This document shows, in pieces, positions 34,925-43,344 of a stretch of 64,000 bases of DNA. Both the position numbers and the translations under genes were made by a program. The notes beneath the pieces were generated by a model. The model was not told the DNA's origin. It searched no databases and worked only from the letters and a program-made list of their open reading frames with translations. Positions within the stretch are counted from its first letter, which is position 1. Each line of letters opens with the position of its first letter. Source of the stretch: an uncultured Flavobacteriales bacterium (GTDB lineage: Bacteria > Bacteroidota > Bacteroidia > Flavobacteriales_D > Crocinitomicaceae); NCBI GenBank assembly GCA_913046365.1, contig CAJWRM010000009.1, positions 16,016 to 80,015 on the forward strand. The letters run 5' to 3'.

Positions 34925-37657
34925 TTATTTTTTTTGATGAACTTTCTTCTTGGCAAAAGAAAATAGCTCTTTGAACAGTTTTGCCAATCTCTTTTCGTGT
35001 AATTTTTTTGAACCCTCAGCTGAAGCGGCAGAGGCTGGTCGCGAAACTCCAATAATTGGCAATTTACTATTTTGCATTGCTACGTATTGCCAAGCACCCA
35101 TATTCTCTGGCTCTTCTTGTGCCCAAATGATGTGTTTCGCTTTGTATTTTGACAATATTTTATCTACCTGTATTTGTGGCCATGGATAAAGCTGCTCTAT
35201 TCTAATAAAAACCATGTTTTCAACCCCAAGCTCTTCTGCTTGAATTTTCATTTCATAATAAAACTTACCAGTACATAGTACGACAGTATCGATATTTTTT
35301 GATTGAATATTTGCATCATCCAAAACCTCTTGGAACCCTCCTTCTGCAAGGTCTTCCATTTTAGAGGTAGCCATAGGGTGTCGTAGCAGCATTTTAGGCG
35401 TAAATATCACCAAAGGTTTTCTGAAATCCCTTTTTAGTTGTCTTCTCAATAGGTGAAAGTGATTGGCTGGCGTTGAGGTGTTGACAATCTGCATGTTTTG
35501 ATCTGCGCATTGCTGCAAGAATCTTTCCATTCTTCCGCTAGAATGTTCAGCTCCCTGTCCTTCATAGCCATGAGGTAAAAGCATCACTAAACCTGATTGG
35601 GTGGCCCATTTATCCTCACCCGCGGAAATAAATTGATCCACTACGATTTGAGCGCCGTTAAAAAAATCGCCAAATTGTGCCTCCCAAATGGTTAAACCTT
35701 TTGGACATGCCAATGAATAACCATATTCAAAGCCAAGCACCCCATATTCGCTTAGTAAAGAGTTGTAGATTGTAAATTTGGCCTGTGATTTATCTAGGAG
35801 GTTTAAAGTTTCAACTTCCTCCTCGGTATCTTCAGTCTTAACTACCGCATGTCTATGCGAAAATGTTCCTCTTTCTACATCTTGTCCAGAAATTCTAATT
35901 GGGTGTCCCTCAGTTAGCAATGATGCGTATGCAAGCATTTCGGCACTTCCCCAGTCTAGAGAGTCACTACTAAATGCCTTCAACCGATCTTTAAATATCT
36001 TTCCTATTTTTCTGTAATATTTGTTACCCTCTGGAAGTGTAGATAGCTTTATGCCAAGTTCCTTTAAAGTTTTGATGTTTACTTTTGTGTCGGGAGATAC
36101 ATCAAAATCTTTTCCATTGCAATAGCGATAGCTTTCCCAAATTTCGCTTAAAAAGTCATGAACTAAGGCTTTTTCTGATTTACTAGCTAAATCATATTCT
36201 GCTTCTAGATAGGCATTATATGCACCTTCAATTTTCTTAGCTTCAGGCTTATTTAGAATTCCATCAGCCTCTAATTGACTAAAATAAATATCCTTTGGAT
36301 TTGGATGCTTAGCAATAAGACTATATAGTTTTGGCTGGGTGAACTTTGGTTCGTCACCTTCATTGTGTCCAAATTTTCGATAACACAGAAGATCAATAAA
36401 AATATCACGATGAAATTGTTGGCGGTATTCCATTGCAATTTCAATAGCTGTTAATACTGCTTCTACGTCGTCTCCATTCACGTGGAAAACTGGACTAAGG
36501 GTGGTTTTGGCGATATCGGTGCAGTAAGTAGAAGATCGTCCATCTAAATAGTTTGTTGTGAATCCAACCTGGTTATTCACTACTATATGAATAGTTCCTC
36601 CGGTTCTATAACCATTGAGCTCAGCCATTTGAATTGTTTCATATACTATTCCTTGACCTGCAATAGCGGCATCCCCATGAATGAGCACTGGACAAACTTT
36701 TTGTTCATCCTTGTAGATATGGTCAATTTTTGCCCTAGCAATTCCCTGAACGACACCATTTACGGCTTCAAGATGAGACGGGTTAGGAGCAAGCGTTACA
36801 CCAACTTCTTTTCCGCTATCTAGGGTTATATTTGAAGTAAAACCTTGATGATATTTCACGTCACCATCAAATGTGGTCTCAAAGTCAAATTCTTTGCCCT
36901 CAAATTCTGCAAAAATATCTTTAGGTCTTTTTTTGAAGATATTCGTAAGTGTATTAAGTCGTCCACGATGCGCCATACCCATAATGAAATTCTCAACTCC
37001 AAGTTCGGACCCCTTTGTGATCATTGTCTGAAGCGCAGGTATTAAAGACTCTCCACCTTCTATAGAAAACCTTTTTTGCCCTACGAATTTTTTTCCTAAA
37101 AACGACTCAAATCCATGTGTATGGATTAATGATTCAAACAGTTTGAGCTTACGCTCTTTATTAAATGTAGGTCTGTTTTTGATTTCAATTTTATTTCTAA
37201 ACCATTCAGTTCTGATTGGTCCTCTGATATACATGAATTCAATACCAATAGATTGACAGTAGGTCAATTCCAAGTGTTCTATAATATCTTTGAGTGAGGC
37301 AGGTCCAATATTTACATCTTCCCCAGCTTGAAATACAGTATCGAGATCTGCTTCAGATAGTCCGAAGTTTTCAATGGAGAGGTCTGGTGCATATTTCCTT
37401 CTCTCTCGCACTGGGTTTGTTTTTGTGAAAAGGTGCCCTCTAGTTCTATAACCGTTAATTAGGTTTAGAACTTTGAATTCTTTTTGGAAATTTTCTGGTA
37501 TTTCTTCAGATGAATCAAAATTGGTTTGTGCGAATTCAAAACCTTCAAAAAATTTTTTCCATCCAATATCGACGCTTTCAGGGTCGTTTTTGTATTGCTT
37601 ATACAAATAATCAATGGCATTGGGATCAGCGTTGCCTATATATGACGTTTTATCCAT
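34925..37657 (-). CDS. sucA: 2-oxoglutarate dehydrogenase E1 component
   Basis: 910 residues. Thiamine-diphosphate enzyme that decarboxylates 2-oxoglutarate and succinylates the E2 lipoyl group in the TCA cycle. The short N-terminal E2-binding segment YLYKQYKNDPESVD is present; GMAHRGRLNTL, then LIHGDAAIAGQGIVYE (ThDP/Mg site) and the ECxxDG-like region with CYRKFGHNEGDEP follow. The C-terminal transketolase-like half includes FSHRHAV and the LLPHGYEGQGAEHSS signature of the OGDH family. The length is typical. It starts the sucAB operon, with a full promoter-like pair upstream. Confidence 0.97.
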   Translation of the reverse strand: MDKTSYIGNADPNAIDYLYKQYKNDPESVDIGWKKFFEGFEFAQTNFDSSEEIPENFQKEFKVLNLINGYRTRGHLFTKTNPVRERRKYAPDLSIENFGLSEADLDTVFQAGEDVNIGPASLKDIIEHLELTYCQSIGIEFMYIRGPIRTEWFRNKIEIKNRPTFNKERKLKLFESLIHTHGFESFLGKKFVGQKRFSIEGGESLIPALQTMITKGSELGVENFIMGMAHRGRLNTLTNIFKKRPKDIFAEFEGKEFDFETTFDGDVKYHQGFTSNITLDSGKEVGVTLAPNPSHLEAVNGVVQGIARAKIDHIYKDEQKVCPVLIHGDAAIAGQGIVYETIQMAELNGYRTGGTIHIVVNNQVGFTTNYLDGRSSTYCTDIAKTTLSPVFHVNGDDVEAVLTAIEIAMEYRQQFHRDIFIDLLCYRKFGHNEGDEPKFTQPKLYSLIAKHPNPKDIYFSQLEADGILNKPEAKKIEGAYNAYLEAEYDLASKSEKALVHDFLSEIWESYRYCNGKDFDVSPDTKVNIKTLKELGIKLSTLPEGNKYYRKIGKIFKDRLKAFSSDSLDWGSAEMLAYASLLTEGHPIRISGQDVERGTFSHRHAVVKTEDTEEEVETLNLLDKSQAKFTIYNSLLSEYGVLGFEYGYSLACPKGLTIWEAQFGDFFNGAQIVVDQFISAGEDKWATQSGLVMLLPHGYEGQGAEHSSGRMERFLQQCADQNMQIVNTSTPANHFHLLRRQLKRDFRKPLVIFTPKMLLRHPMATSKMEDLAEGGFQEVLDDANIQSKNIDTVVLCTGKFYYEMKIQAEELGVENMVFIRIEQLYPWPQIQVDKILSKYKAKHIIWAQEEPENMGAWQYVAMQNSKLPIIGVSRPASAASAEGSKKLHEKRLAKLFKELFSFAKKKVHQKK

Positions 37658-37680
37658 TAAAATTAGAATGTTAACGTTGA

Positions 37681-37712
37681 CAAAGTTAGGAATTTCCTTA
37701 ATCTGAGCACAA
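37681..37712 (-). promoter_or_regulatory. Promoter for sucAB (TTG-N21-TAACTTTG)
   Basis: On the minus strand TTG (37712-37710), a 21-nt spacer, then TAACTTTG (37688-37681), close to the Bacteroidota -33/-7 consensus, 23 nt before the ATG at 37657. Confidence 0.6.
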
Positions 37713-37765
37713 TGAAGTATAAATAAATTGCATTTCGAAAGTAAAACACAATCATTGGTACAAAA

Positions 37766-37787
37766 AAAAGGGCCCGAAGGCCCTTTT
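37766..37787 (-). terminator. Intrinsic terminator after the Lys-C-like protease gene
   Basis: Nine-bp stem AAAAGGGCC/GGCCCTTTT around CGAA, followed on the minus strand by more Ts. It lies 20 nt after the stop of the gene ending at 37807 and upstream of the sucA promoter. Confidence 0.85.
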
Positions 37788-37806
37788 ATATTGGATTAAG
37801 TGTAAT

Positions 37807-39921
37807 TTATTTTTTAATGAATTGCTTCACAGTAGTTCCTGTTGAAGATGCCATATGGATATGATACATACCACCTGCGAAATCTCCAAGGTCTATAACG
37901 GTCATTTTATTTGAATTCAAAGCCGATTCAAAAATAATTTTACCGGTAACATCTGTAATTTTAATTTGCTCATAATCATTAGATGCCTCTGATGCATCAA
38001 TAATAATTTCATTTTGAGCGGGGTTTGGATAGATTAAAATATCATGTGATTCAAATGCATCAATACCACTTGTGCCTCCTCCAGTGTTTTCTACGCCAAT
38101 GCTCTCTGTTGGCCCGAAGTCAGCTGCACTTATTGTGTATATTGTTGTATTTGCATTATTTTTCAATTGAAGGTTTCCGTCCGTATTGTTTTCGTCCCAT
38201 TGCGATGCACCTAATCCATCTCCATAATAGTCATAAATAGCGAAGGTGTAGCAATCAGATCCCGGTAGACCTACGTCCCAATTATACTGGGTAAGATTTT
38301 GCAATGGATTAGTCGGGTCAGCGGCCGGAGGGAATTCCTCCGTACCAAAGTTTCCTGCAACATTCTCATTTCCTTCTGACCAAACTACGTTTCCATCACT
38401 ATCTGTGATTTCCATGTAGGTTTCATCCCCATAGTCGTCAGTTAGTAGCGAGACTTTAAGGATATTATTGGTCTGTAAGTCACAGTCCGATGGCGTTGGT
38501 CCAGGTCCAGTTCCAGAACATGGGTCATAAGAACCATTTAAGGTTGTCGCATTCGAATTTGTTGGATCTAACCATGGCTTCAGTCTTTCGTTGTTTGCAG
38601 ACCCATTTGAGGTCCAATGGTAGGACATTTTACCATACAAATCTGGAGAAGTTGGGGTATTACAGTAAGAACTACCACCGGTAAGTGTTCCAATTACAAG
38701 TCCGTTACCATCAAATAGGGGTGATCCCGATGAACCTCCCTCTGTTACACCGTGACCATTTGCATTTGACGACCAAGACAACCTCCAATGAGAGCCGCTA
38801 GCTGAGCCCCATGAGGTACTTTGAGTGGTACCATTGAAAGTTGAAATTTTCTTTATATCTCCCGCAGGGTGGTGTATTCCAGCCCCACCTTGAGATGCTG
38901 AGGATGCCGCTTTCCAACCATTCCAATATCCACTAAAGCTGGATGATTTGAGTGTATTGATAACTGAAGTTTCGTTGTTGTTGTTACCAAGCTTAACCAA
39001 TAAAAAATCAGAACCTGAGTTTCCTCCTCCATCATCAGAGTCAGCAATTCTTATACATCCTGTTACGTAATGGTCGTCTAAAGATCCTGCAGAGTTTGGA
39101 TTGTTGCAGTTGGGTGATTCATAACGAAAATAAAAGCGCCAGCTATTCATATTATTTGCACTTGTATTCACACCACAATGAAGTGCAGTAAGAAAATAAG
39201 GTTTGCAATCTTGCGCAGTGTTGTTGACCAATGATCCTGTGCACCATCCGGCACTGTTTCCTTCAACAATATATATTCGAGCGACACCATCTTTTTCATC
39301 TTGCCAAGAATCTCCAACTGGAGAGCAGTTAACATTCACTTCGCATGGATCAGATTCATTAATTTTTGCCGCATTAGGGTTTCCTGTAGATCGGTAATTA
39401 TACATTACCCGGTCGATCAATATTTGACTTTCTTGTGTATTCGCGGGTTCAGTCAATGTAAGTACTAAATCATCTCCGAAGCACAAAGCCGCATTTTGTG
39501 TTTTGTGTGCTAAAACATCCTGTTGATTCATTGGCTTGTGCACCAAAAGACCGTCAGTATTTCGAATCTCAAGTGTTGATTGGCCAAATAGCTCAAATTT
39601 TGAAAATAAAAAACTCAGTGCTTCAGCTCCGTTTGCTTGTACACGAAGCATCCATGTTTTTGATCCATCATTGTTGATTTTCCAATCTCCATCAATACTA
39701 GGATTAATATTTGTGGAAATAGAGGTTCCAATGCGATAAAGGGATCCATTTTTTTCTCTTTCTTCATTCTCCAAATGTATTTGAGAAAGGTCAGGAGATT
39801 CTAGCGTTACCACAGGAATAGTTTTAAGGTTTTCAAAAGGTTGTGATATAAGTCCCTTTCGCTGTGCGCTTAGGTTGAGTGTGACTAATGCACATAAAAA
39901 AAGTGTAAAAAAGTTTTTCAT
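37807..39921 (-). CDS. Secreted lysyl endopeptidase-like serine protease with T9SS type-A sorting domain
   Basis: 704 residues. Signal peptide to about residue 19 (LNLSAQ), then a propeptide-like region, then a trypsin-fold (S1) domain. The catalytic triad reads as H248 (FLTALHCG), D305 (GSDFLLVK) and S398 (TEGGSSGSP), the layout of Achromobacter-type lysyl endopeptidases. Several cysteines (NCSPVGDS, WCTGS, DCKPYF) fit the conserved disulfides. After a linker and a beta domain (DCDLQTNN...), the last ~75 residues, beginning DILIYPNPAQNEI and ending KQFIKK, are a type-A T9SS sorting domain. Likely an extracellular or surface protease feeding on protein. Monocistronic, with its own terminator. 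Confidence 0.92.
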   Translation of the reverse strand: MKNFFTLFLCALVTLNLSAQRKGLISQPFENLKTIPVVTLESPDLSQIHLENEEREKNGSLYRIGTSISTNINPSIDGDWKINNDGSKTWMLRVQANGAEALSFLFSKFELFGQSTLEIRNTDGLLVHKPMNQQDVLAHKTQNAALCFGDDLVLTLTEPANTQESQILIDRVMYNYRSTGNPNAAKINESDPCEVNVNCSPVGDSWQDEKDGVARIYIVEGNSAGWCTGSLVNNTAQDCKPYFLTALHCGVNTSANNMNSWRFYFRYESPNCNNPNSAGSLDDHYVTGCIRIADSDDGGGNSGSDFLLVKLGNNNNETSVINTLKSSSFSGYWNGWKAASSASQGGAGIHHPAGDIKKISTFNGTTQSTSWGSASGSHWRLSWSSNANGHGVTEGGSSGSPLFDGNGLVIGTLTGGSSYCNTPTSPDLYGKMSYHWTSNGSANNERLKPWLDPTNSNATTLNGSYDPCSGTGPGPTPSDCDLQTNNILKVSLLTDDYGDETYMEITDSDGNVVWSEGNENVAGNFGTEEFPPAADPTNPLQNLTQYNWDVGLPGSDCYTFAIYDYYGDGLGASQWDENNTDGNLQLKNNANTTIYTISAADFGPTESIGVENTGGGTSGIDAFESHDILIYPNPAQNEIIIDASEASNDYEQIKITDVTGKIIFESALNSNKMTVIDLGDFAGGMYHIHMASSTGTTVKQFIKK

Positions 39922-39947
39922 AGGTTTGTTTTTGGTTTAGACGTCGA

Positions 39948-39980
39948 TTGTTTAGGATTTCCTTTCTCGACATAGTTTTG
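39948..39980 (+). promoter_or_regulatory. Promoter for the response regulator/TonB receptor operon (TTG-N22-TAGTTTTG)
   Basis: TTG at 39948-39950 and TAGTTTTG at 39973-39980, 45 nt before the ATG at 40026. Confidence 0.5.
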
Positions 39981-40025
39981 TTAATTTTACCGAACAAATA
40001 TAAGTTTTGTAAATCAATTTTAAAA

Positions 40026-40712
40026 ATGATTAAAATTTGCCTTATTGAGGATGAAGAAAGCCTTGTTGAATTGATAAAATTCAATCTTGAACTTGAAGGT
40101 TATCAGGTTGAAGTATATAAAAATGGACGAAAAGCAATTTCAAATGTTCAGAAAATTATTAAAAGCGACTTGGTTGTTTTAGATGTCATGCTTCCAGAAA
40201 ATAGTGGCTTCGATGTGTGTAAGGAAATTAGGCGTTTTAGTCAGGTTCCAATTTTATTTCTTTCAGCAAAAGGAATTGCTGCGGACCGCATTCATGGTCT
40301 ACGTTTGGGCGCAAATGATTACCTTCCGAAGCCTTTTGATTTAGAGGAGCTCATATTGAGAATTCAAAATCTATTGCCATCGGAAAGTTCAATGTCAGAT
40401 GGAGATGAAACCTTCATTATTGGCTCGAAATCAGTTGACTTCTCCAGTTATGAGTTGTTAGATTTAACAACAGGCGAAAAACATGTTTTTTCGAAAAGAG
40501 AAATAGAATTGCTTAAACTTTTTCGAGACTCAGAAGGCTCAGTTGTTTCGAGAGACGAGATCCTGGATAAACTGTGGGGGAAGGAAAATTTTCCTACGTC
40601 CAGAACGATTGACAATTACATATTGACTTTTCGTAAAATATTTGAGTCGAACCCCAAATCTCCGATTTATTTCCATTCAATTCGGGGCGTGGGATATAAA
40701 TTCACGCTTTAA
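40026..40712 (+). CDS. OmpR-family DNA-binding response regulator (orphan)
   Basis: 228 residues from the ATG at 40026 (MIKICLIEDEESL); an upstream in-frame TTG at 39948 would add a non-conserved tail and cover the promoter. The receiver domain has acidic pocket E8/D9/E10, phospho-acceptor D53 (VVLDVMLPE), S80 and K102 (YLPKPFD). The C-terminal winged helix ends with FRKIFESNPKSPIYFHSIRGVGYKF, the usual OmpR/PhoB signature. No sensor kinase gene is adjacent. It is 6 nt upstream of a TonB-dependent receptor gene, so it may regulate metal or nutrient uptake, but that is inferred from position only. Confidence 0.92.
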   Translation: MIKICLIEDEESLVELIKFNLELEGYQVEVYKNGRKAISNVQKIIKSDLVVLDVMLPENSGFDVCKEIRRFSQVPILFLSAKGIAADRIHGLRLGANDYLPKPFDLEELILRIQNLLPSESSMSDGDETFIIGSKSVDFSSYELLDLTTGEKHVFSKREIELLKLFRDSEGSVVSRDEILDKLWGKENFPTSRTIDNYILTFRKIFESNPKSPIYFHSIRGVGYKFTL

Positions 40713-40718
40713 ATTTCT

Positions 40719-42944
40719 ATGAAAATATTTTATCTCTTTCTTTTTCTTCCCATCTTGACATTTTCCCAAGTTACAGGATTGATTCAAGGTCAAAATGGTA
40801 AGCAATTAAAACCACTTTACGGCGCGAAAGTTAAACTTATAAGCTCAAACGATGGGGCTATTACAGACAAAGATGGACAGTTTGAATTGATATTGCCAAG
40901 GATGCTTCCAGATACACTGATCATTAGTGCAAGAGGTTATTTTTCAGATACTATTCCTGTAACTAAGAATGACAGATTTACGGCATTTAACATTGTTTTA
41001 TTTTCTGAACAACTGCTGCCCGAGGTCATTGTTGGTTATCGCAAAAACACCTCTTCCATATCTCGCTTAAAAGTGCTTCATGTAGAGGAACTTACCTCGA
41101 GTGAATTGCGAAAAGCGGCTTGCTGCAATTTAGGAGAGTCATTCGAGACCAATGCATCTGTGGATGTGAATATGACTGATGCAGTTTCGGGCGCAAAGAA
41201 AATACGAATGATGGGGCTCGAGGGGATTTATACCCAAATTCAGCTTGAGAATATGCCGTTTTTACGCGGTATTGAAAGTTCTTTTGGATTGGAAACAATA
41301 CCCGGCTCTTGGATTGAATCCATTCAAATTACCAAAGGCGCTGGAAATGTCGTGAACGGTTATGAAAGCATGGCAGGTTTGATCAATTTGGAAATAGCAA
41401 AGCCAGAGACGATGGATCGGTTTTATTTTAATGCCTATCAAAACCGAATGGGCAAATCCGAAATTAATTTGATGTCAGGAGTTGAGCTAAATGAGAAATG
41501 GTCGGCCGGATTTTTTGGTTATCTCAGTTCTCAATGGGGGCAATTAGATGAAAACTCAGATGAATTCATGGACATACCTTTGGGCTCTTATGCTGCATTT
41601 TTGAGTAGGTTGGATTACGAGGGTGAAAAAATGGAAGCCAAGCTGGGAGTGAACATTCATCTGGATACGAAACTGGGAGGCCAAATAGGTTACGTTGAGG
41701 AGCCTAATTCTTTTGGATGGAATACGGATTGGGATACTGACCCTTCAAAGTTTGGTTTGCAAATCAATAGTAATCATATTGATGTTTTTTCAAAGACAGG
41801 ATTTTTCGGTAAACACCCTTCGCAATCTTTAGGGATTATTACCAAATGGAAATACGAAATGATTGATGGTAATTTTGGAAATCGATTTTTTGCAGGAGAA
41901 GAGAAAAGGGCGTACATCAACGTTATTTATGATGATATCATCATGAATTCAGACCACAAAATTAAAACTGGGCTGAGCTACAATTACATCGACATATTTC
42001 AGGCTGCCTCAGATAGTCTTTCTAGCAATAGAATTGAACACGTGCCAGGAGCATTTTTTGAGTATACACATTCGGGTTCAAGATTAACCTCTGTTGTAGG
42101 AGCGAGATATGATTATCATTTGCTTTTTGGACAACAAGTCATTCCCAGAGCACATCTAAAATATAAGCTCACAGAGCGAACAGATCTTCGGTTTACGGGA
42201 GGGAAAGGTTGGAGAATTCCAAACTATATTATTGATAATGTATCCTTACTTGCCAATTCTTTTACATGGATAGCCCCGGAGACGATTCGCCCGGAAGTTT
42301 CATGGAATATCGGAGGATCTTTATTCCAGGAGTTCGACATGGAACATAGTCCAGCGACATTAACCATAGATTTCTATAGAACTTGGTTTGAAAATCAATT
42401 GGTTGTTGACAGAGAAAATAATCAAGTAAGGTTTTTCAATCTTGAAAATCAATCTGTTTCCAATAGTTTTCAGGCGGAGCTTTCAATTGAACCTATAAAA
42501 AGGTTTGTTGTTCGAGGAGCATATAAATATTTGGATGTTCGTTCACTTTTTGGAGATTCGCTGCAAGCTAAAGTGATGATTCCAAAGCACAGAGGTTTCT
42601 TGAATTTGGCCTACACGACAAGAAATAAACGATGGGATTATGACCTGACCTTGTCTGTTTTTGGTAGATCTAGATTAGCTTCTAGTTCTCAATCAAACGA
42701 TGGTTTTAGTACCGTTTTTCCGCGTCTCAATGCACAGATAACCTACAAGCTGAAGAAGTGGGACCTATACATCGGAGGTGAAAATTTAACCAACTACACG
42801 CAGCAAAATCCAATTGTTGAACCTGAAAATCCATTCGGCCCAAATTTTGATGCGACTCGGGTTTGGGGACCAATTATTGGCTATAATGTGTATTTTGGTA
42901 TCCGATTTGCAATACCTAAACCAAAAGAAGAAAATGACGAGTAA
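40719..42944 (+). CDS. TonB-dependent receptor, probable metal transport
   Basis: 741 residues. Signal peptide (to about LTFSQ), a carboxypeptidase-regulatory-like beta domain (GAKVKLISSNDGAITDKDGQFEL), a plug domain with the KIRMMGLEGIYTQI and VVNGYESMAGLINLEI segments, and a beta barrel closing with IGYNVYFGIRFAIPK. The plug begins with a CC pair (KAACCNLGESF), a feature of flavobacterial receptors found beside heavy-metal-associated proteins. Transport of copper or another metal is thus likely, though the ligand is not proven. The gene overlaps the HMA protein gene by 11 nt. Confidence 0.88.
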   Translation: MKIFYLFLFLPILTFSQVTGLIQGQNGKQLKPLYGAKVKLISSNDGAITDKDGQFELILPRMLPDTLIISARGYFSDTIPVTKNDRFTAFNIVLFSEQLLPEVIVGYRKNTSSISRLKVLHVEELTSSELRKAACCNLGESFETNASVDVNMTDAVSGAKKIRMMGLEGIYTQIQLENMPFLRGIESSFGLETIPGSWIESIQITKGAGNVVNGYESMAGLINLEIAKPETMDRFYFNAYQNRMGKSEINLMSGVELNEKWSAGFFGYLSSQWGQLDENSDEFMDIPLGSYAAFLSRLDYEGEKMEAKLGVNIHLDTKLGGQIGYVEEPNSFGWNTDWDTDPSKFGLQINSNHIDVFSKTGFFGKHPSQSLGIITKWKYEMIDGNFGNRFFAGEEKRAYINVIYDDIIMNSDHKIKTGLSYNYIDIFQAASDSLSSNRIEHVPGAFFEYTHSGSRLTSVVGARYDYHLLFGQQVIPRAHLKYKLTERTDLRFTGGKGWRIPNYIIDNVSLLANSFTWIAPETIRPEVSWNIGGSLFQEFDMEHSPATLTIDFYRTWFENQLVVDRENNQVRFFNLENQSVSNSFQAELSIEPIKRFVVRGAYKYLDVRSLFGDSLQAKVMIPKHRGFLNLAYTTRNKRWDYDLTLSVFGRSRLASSSQSNDGFSTVFPRLNAQITYKLKKWDLYIGGENLTNYTQQNPIVEPENPFGPNFDATRVWGPIIGYNVYFGIRFAIPKPKEENDE

Positions 42945-43287
42945 AGTAAAATCCATTTTAGTATTCATCCTCATGATGACGTTGTGTACATTTTCAAACA
43001 AAATGAATGCTCAAAAATCCAATACGATAGAATTTCATACCTCTGCGCAATGCGGAATGTGTAAAGAAACGATTGAGAGAGCCATGAACTATGAGCATGG
43101 TATTCAATTTGCCGAGCTGAATATGGACAATATGTTCCTTACGGTTAAGTATAAAACAAAGGTTCATACTGAATTAACGATTAAAAATATAGTTGCTAAA
43201 CTAGGTTATTCAGCGGGAGAGGTGAAGGCAAATGAGAAGGCTATGAATGAATTACCTAAATGTTGTCAGCCTGGCGCACACCTGTAG
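42934..43287 (+). CDS. Secreted heavy-metal-associated (HMA) domain protein
   Basis: 117 residues from the ATG at 42934; longer in-frame extensions lie within the receptor gene and would spoil the signal peptide. The signal peptide runs to about residue 26 (SNKMNAQ). The HMA/ferredoxin-like domain has the metal-binding pair C40-x-x-C43 in SAQCGMCKETIE; the usual form is MxCxxC. The C-terminus carries a second cysteine pair C110-C111 (PKCCQPGAHL). An exported metal chaperone partner for the TonB receptor is the likely role: copper is the usual ligand of HMA domains, and others are possible. Confidence 0.85.
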   Translation: MTSKVKSILVFILMMTLCTFSNKMNAQKSNTIEFHTSAQCGMCKETIERAMNYEHGIQFAELNMDNMFLTVKYKTKVHTELTIKNIVAKLGYSAGEVKANEKAMNELPKCCQPGAHL

Positions 43288-43319
43288 TTTTTTTTCATTT
43301 CTTTCCGATTAAAAATGTT

Positions 43320-43327
43320 TACCTTCG
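43320..43327 (+). promoter_or_regulatory. Promoter -7 element (TACCTTCG) for the PurF-like gene
   Basis: One mismatch to TAnnTTTG, 17 nt before the ATG at 43345. Confidence 0.35.
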
Positions 43328-43344
43328 CCACCTAGTCAAAAGCA

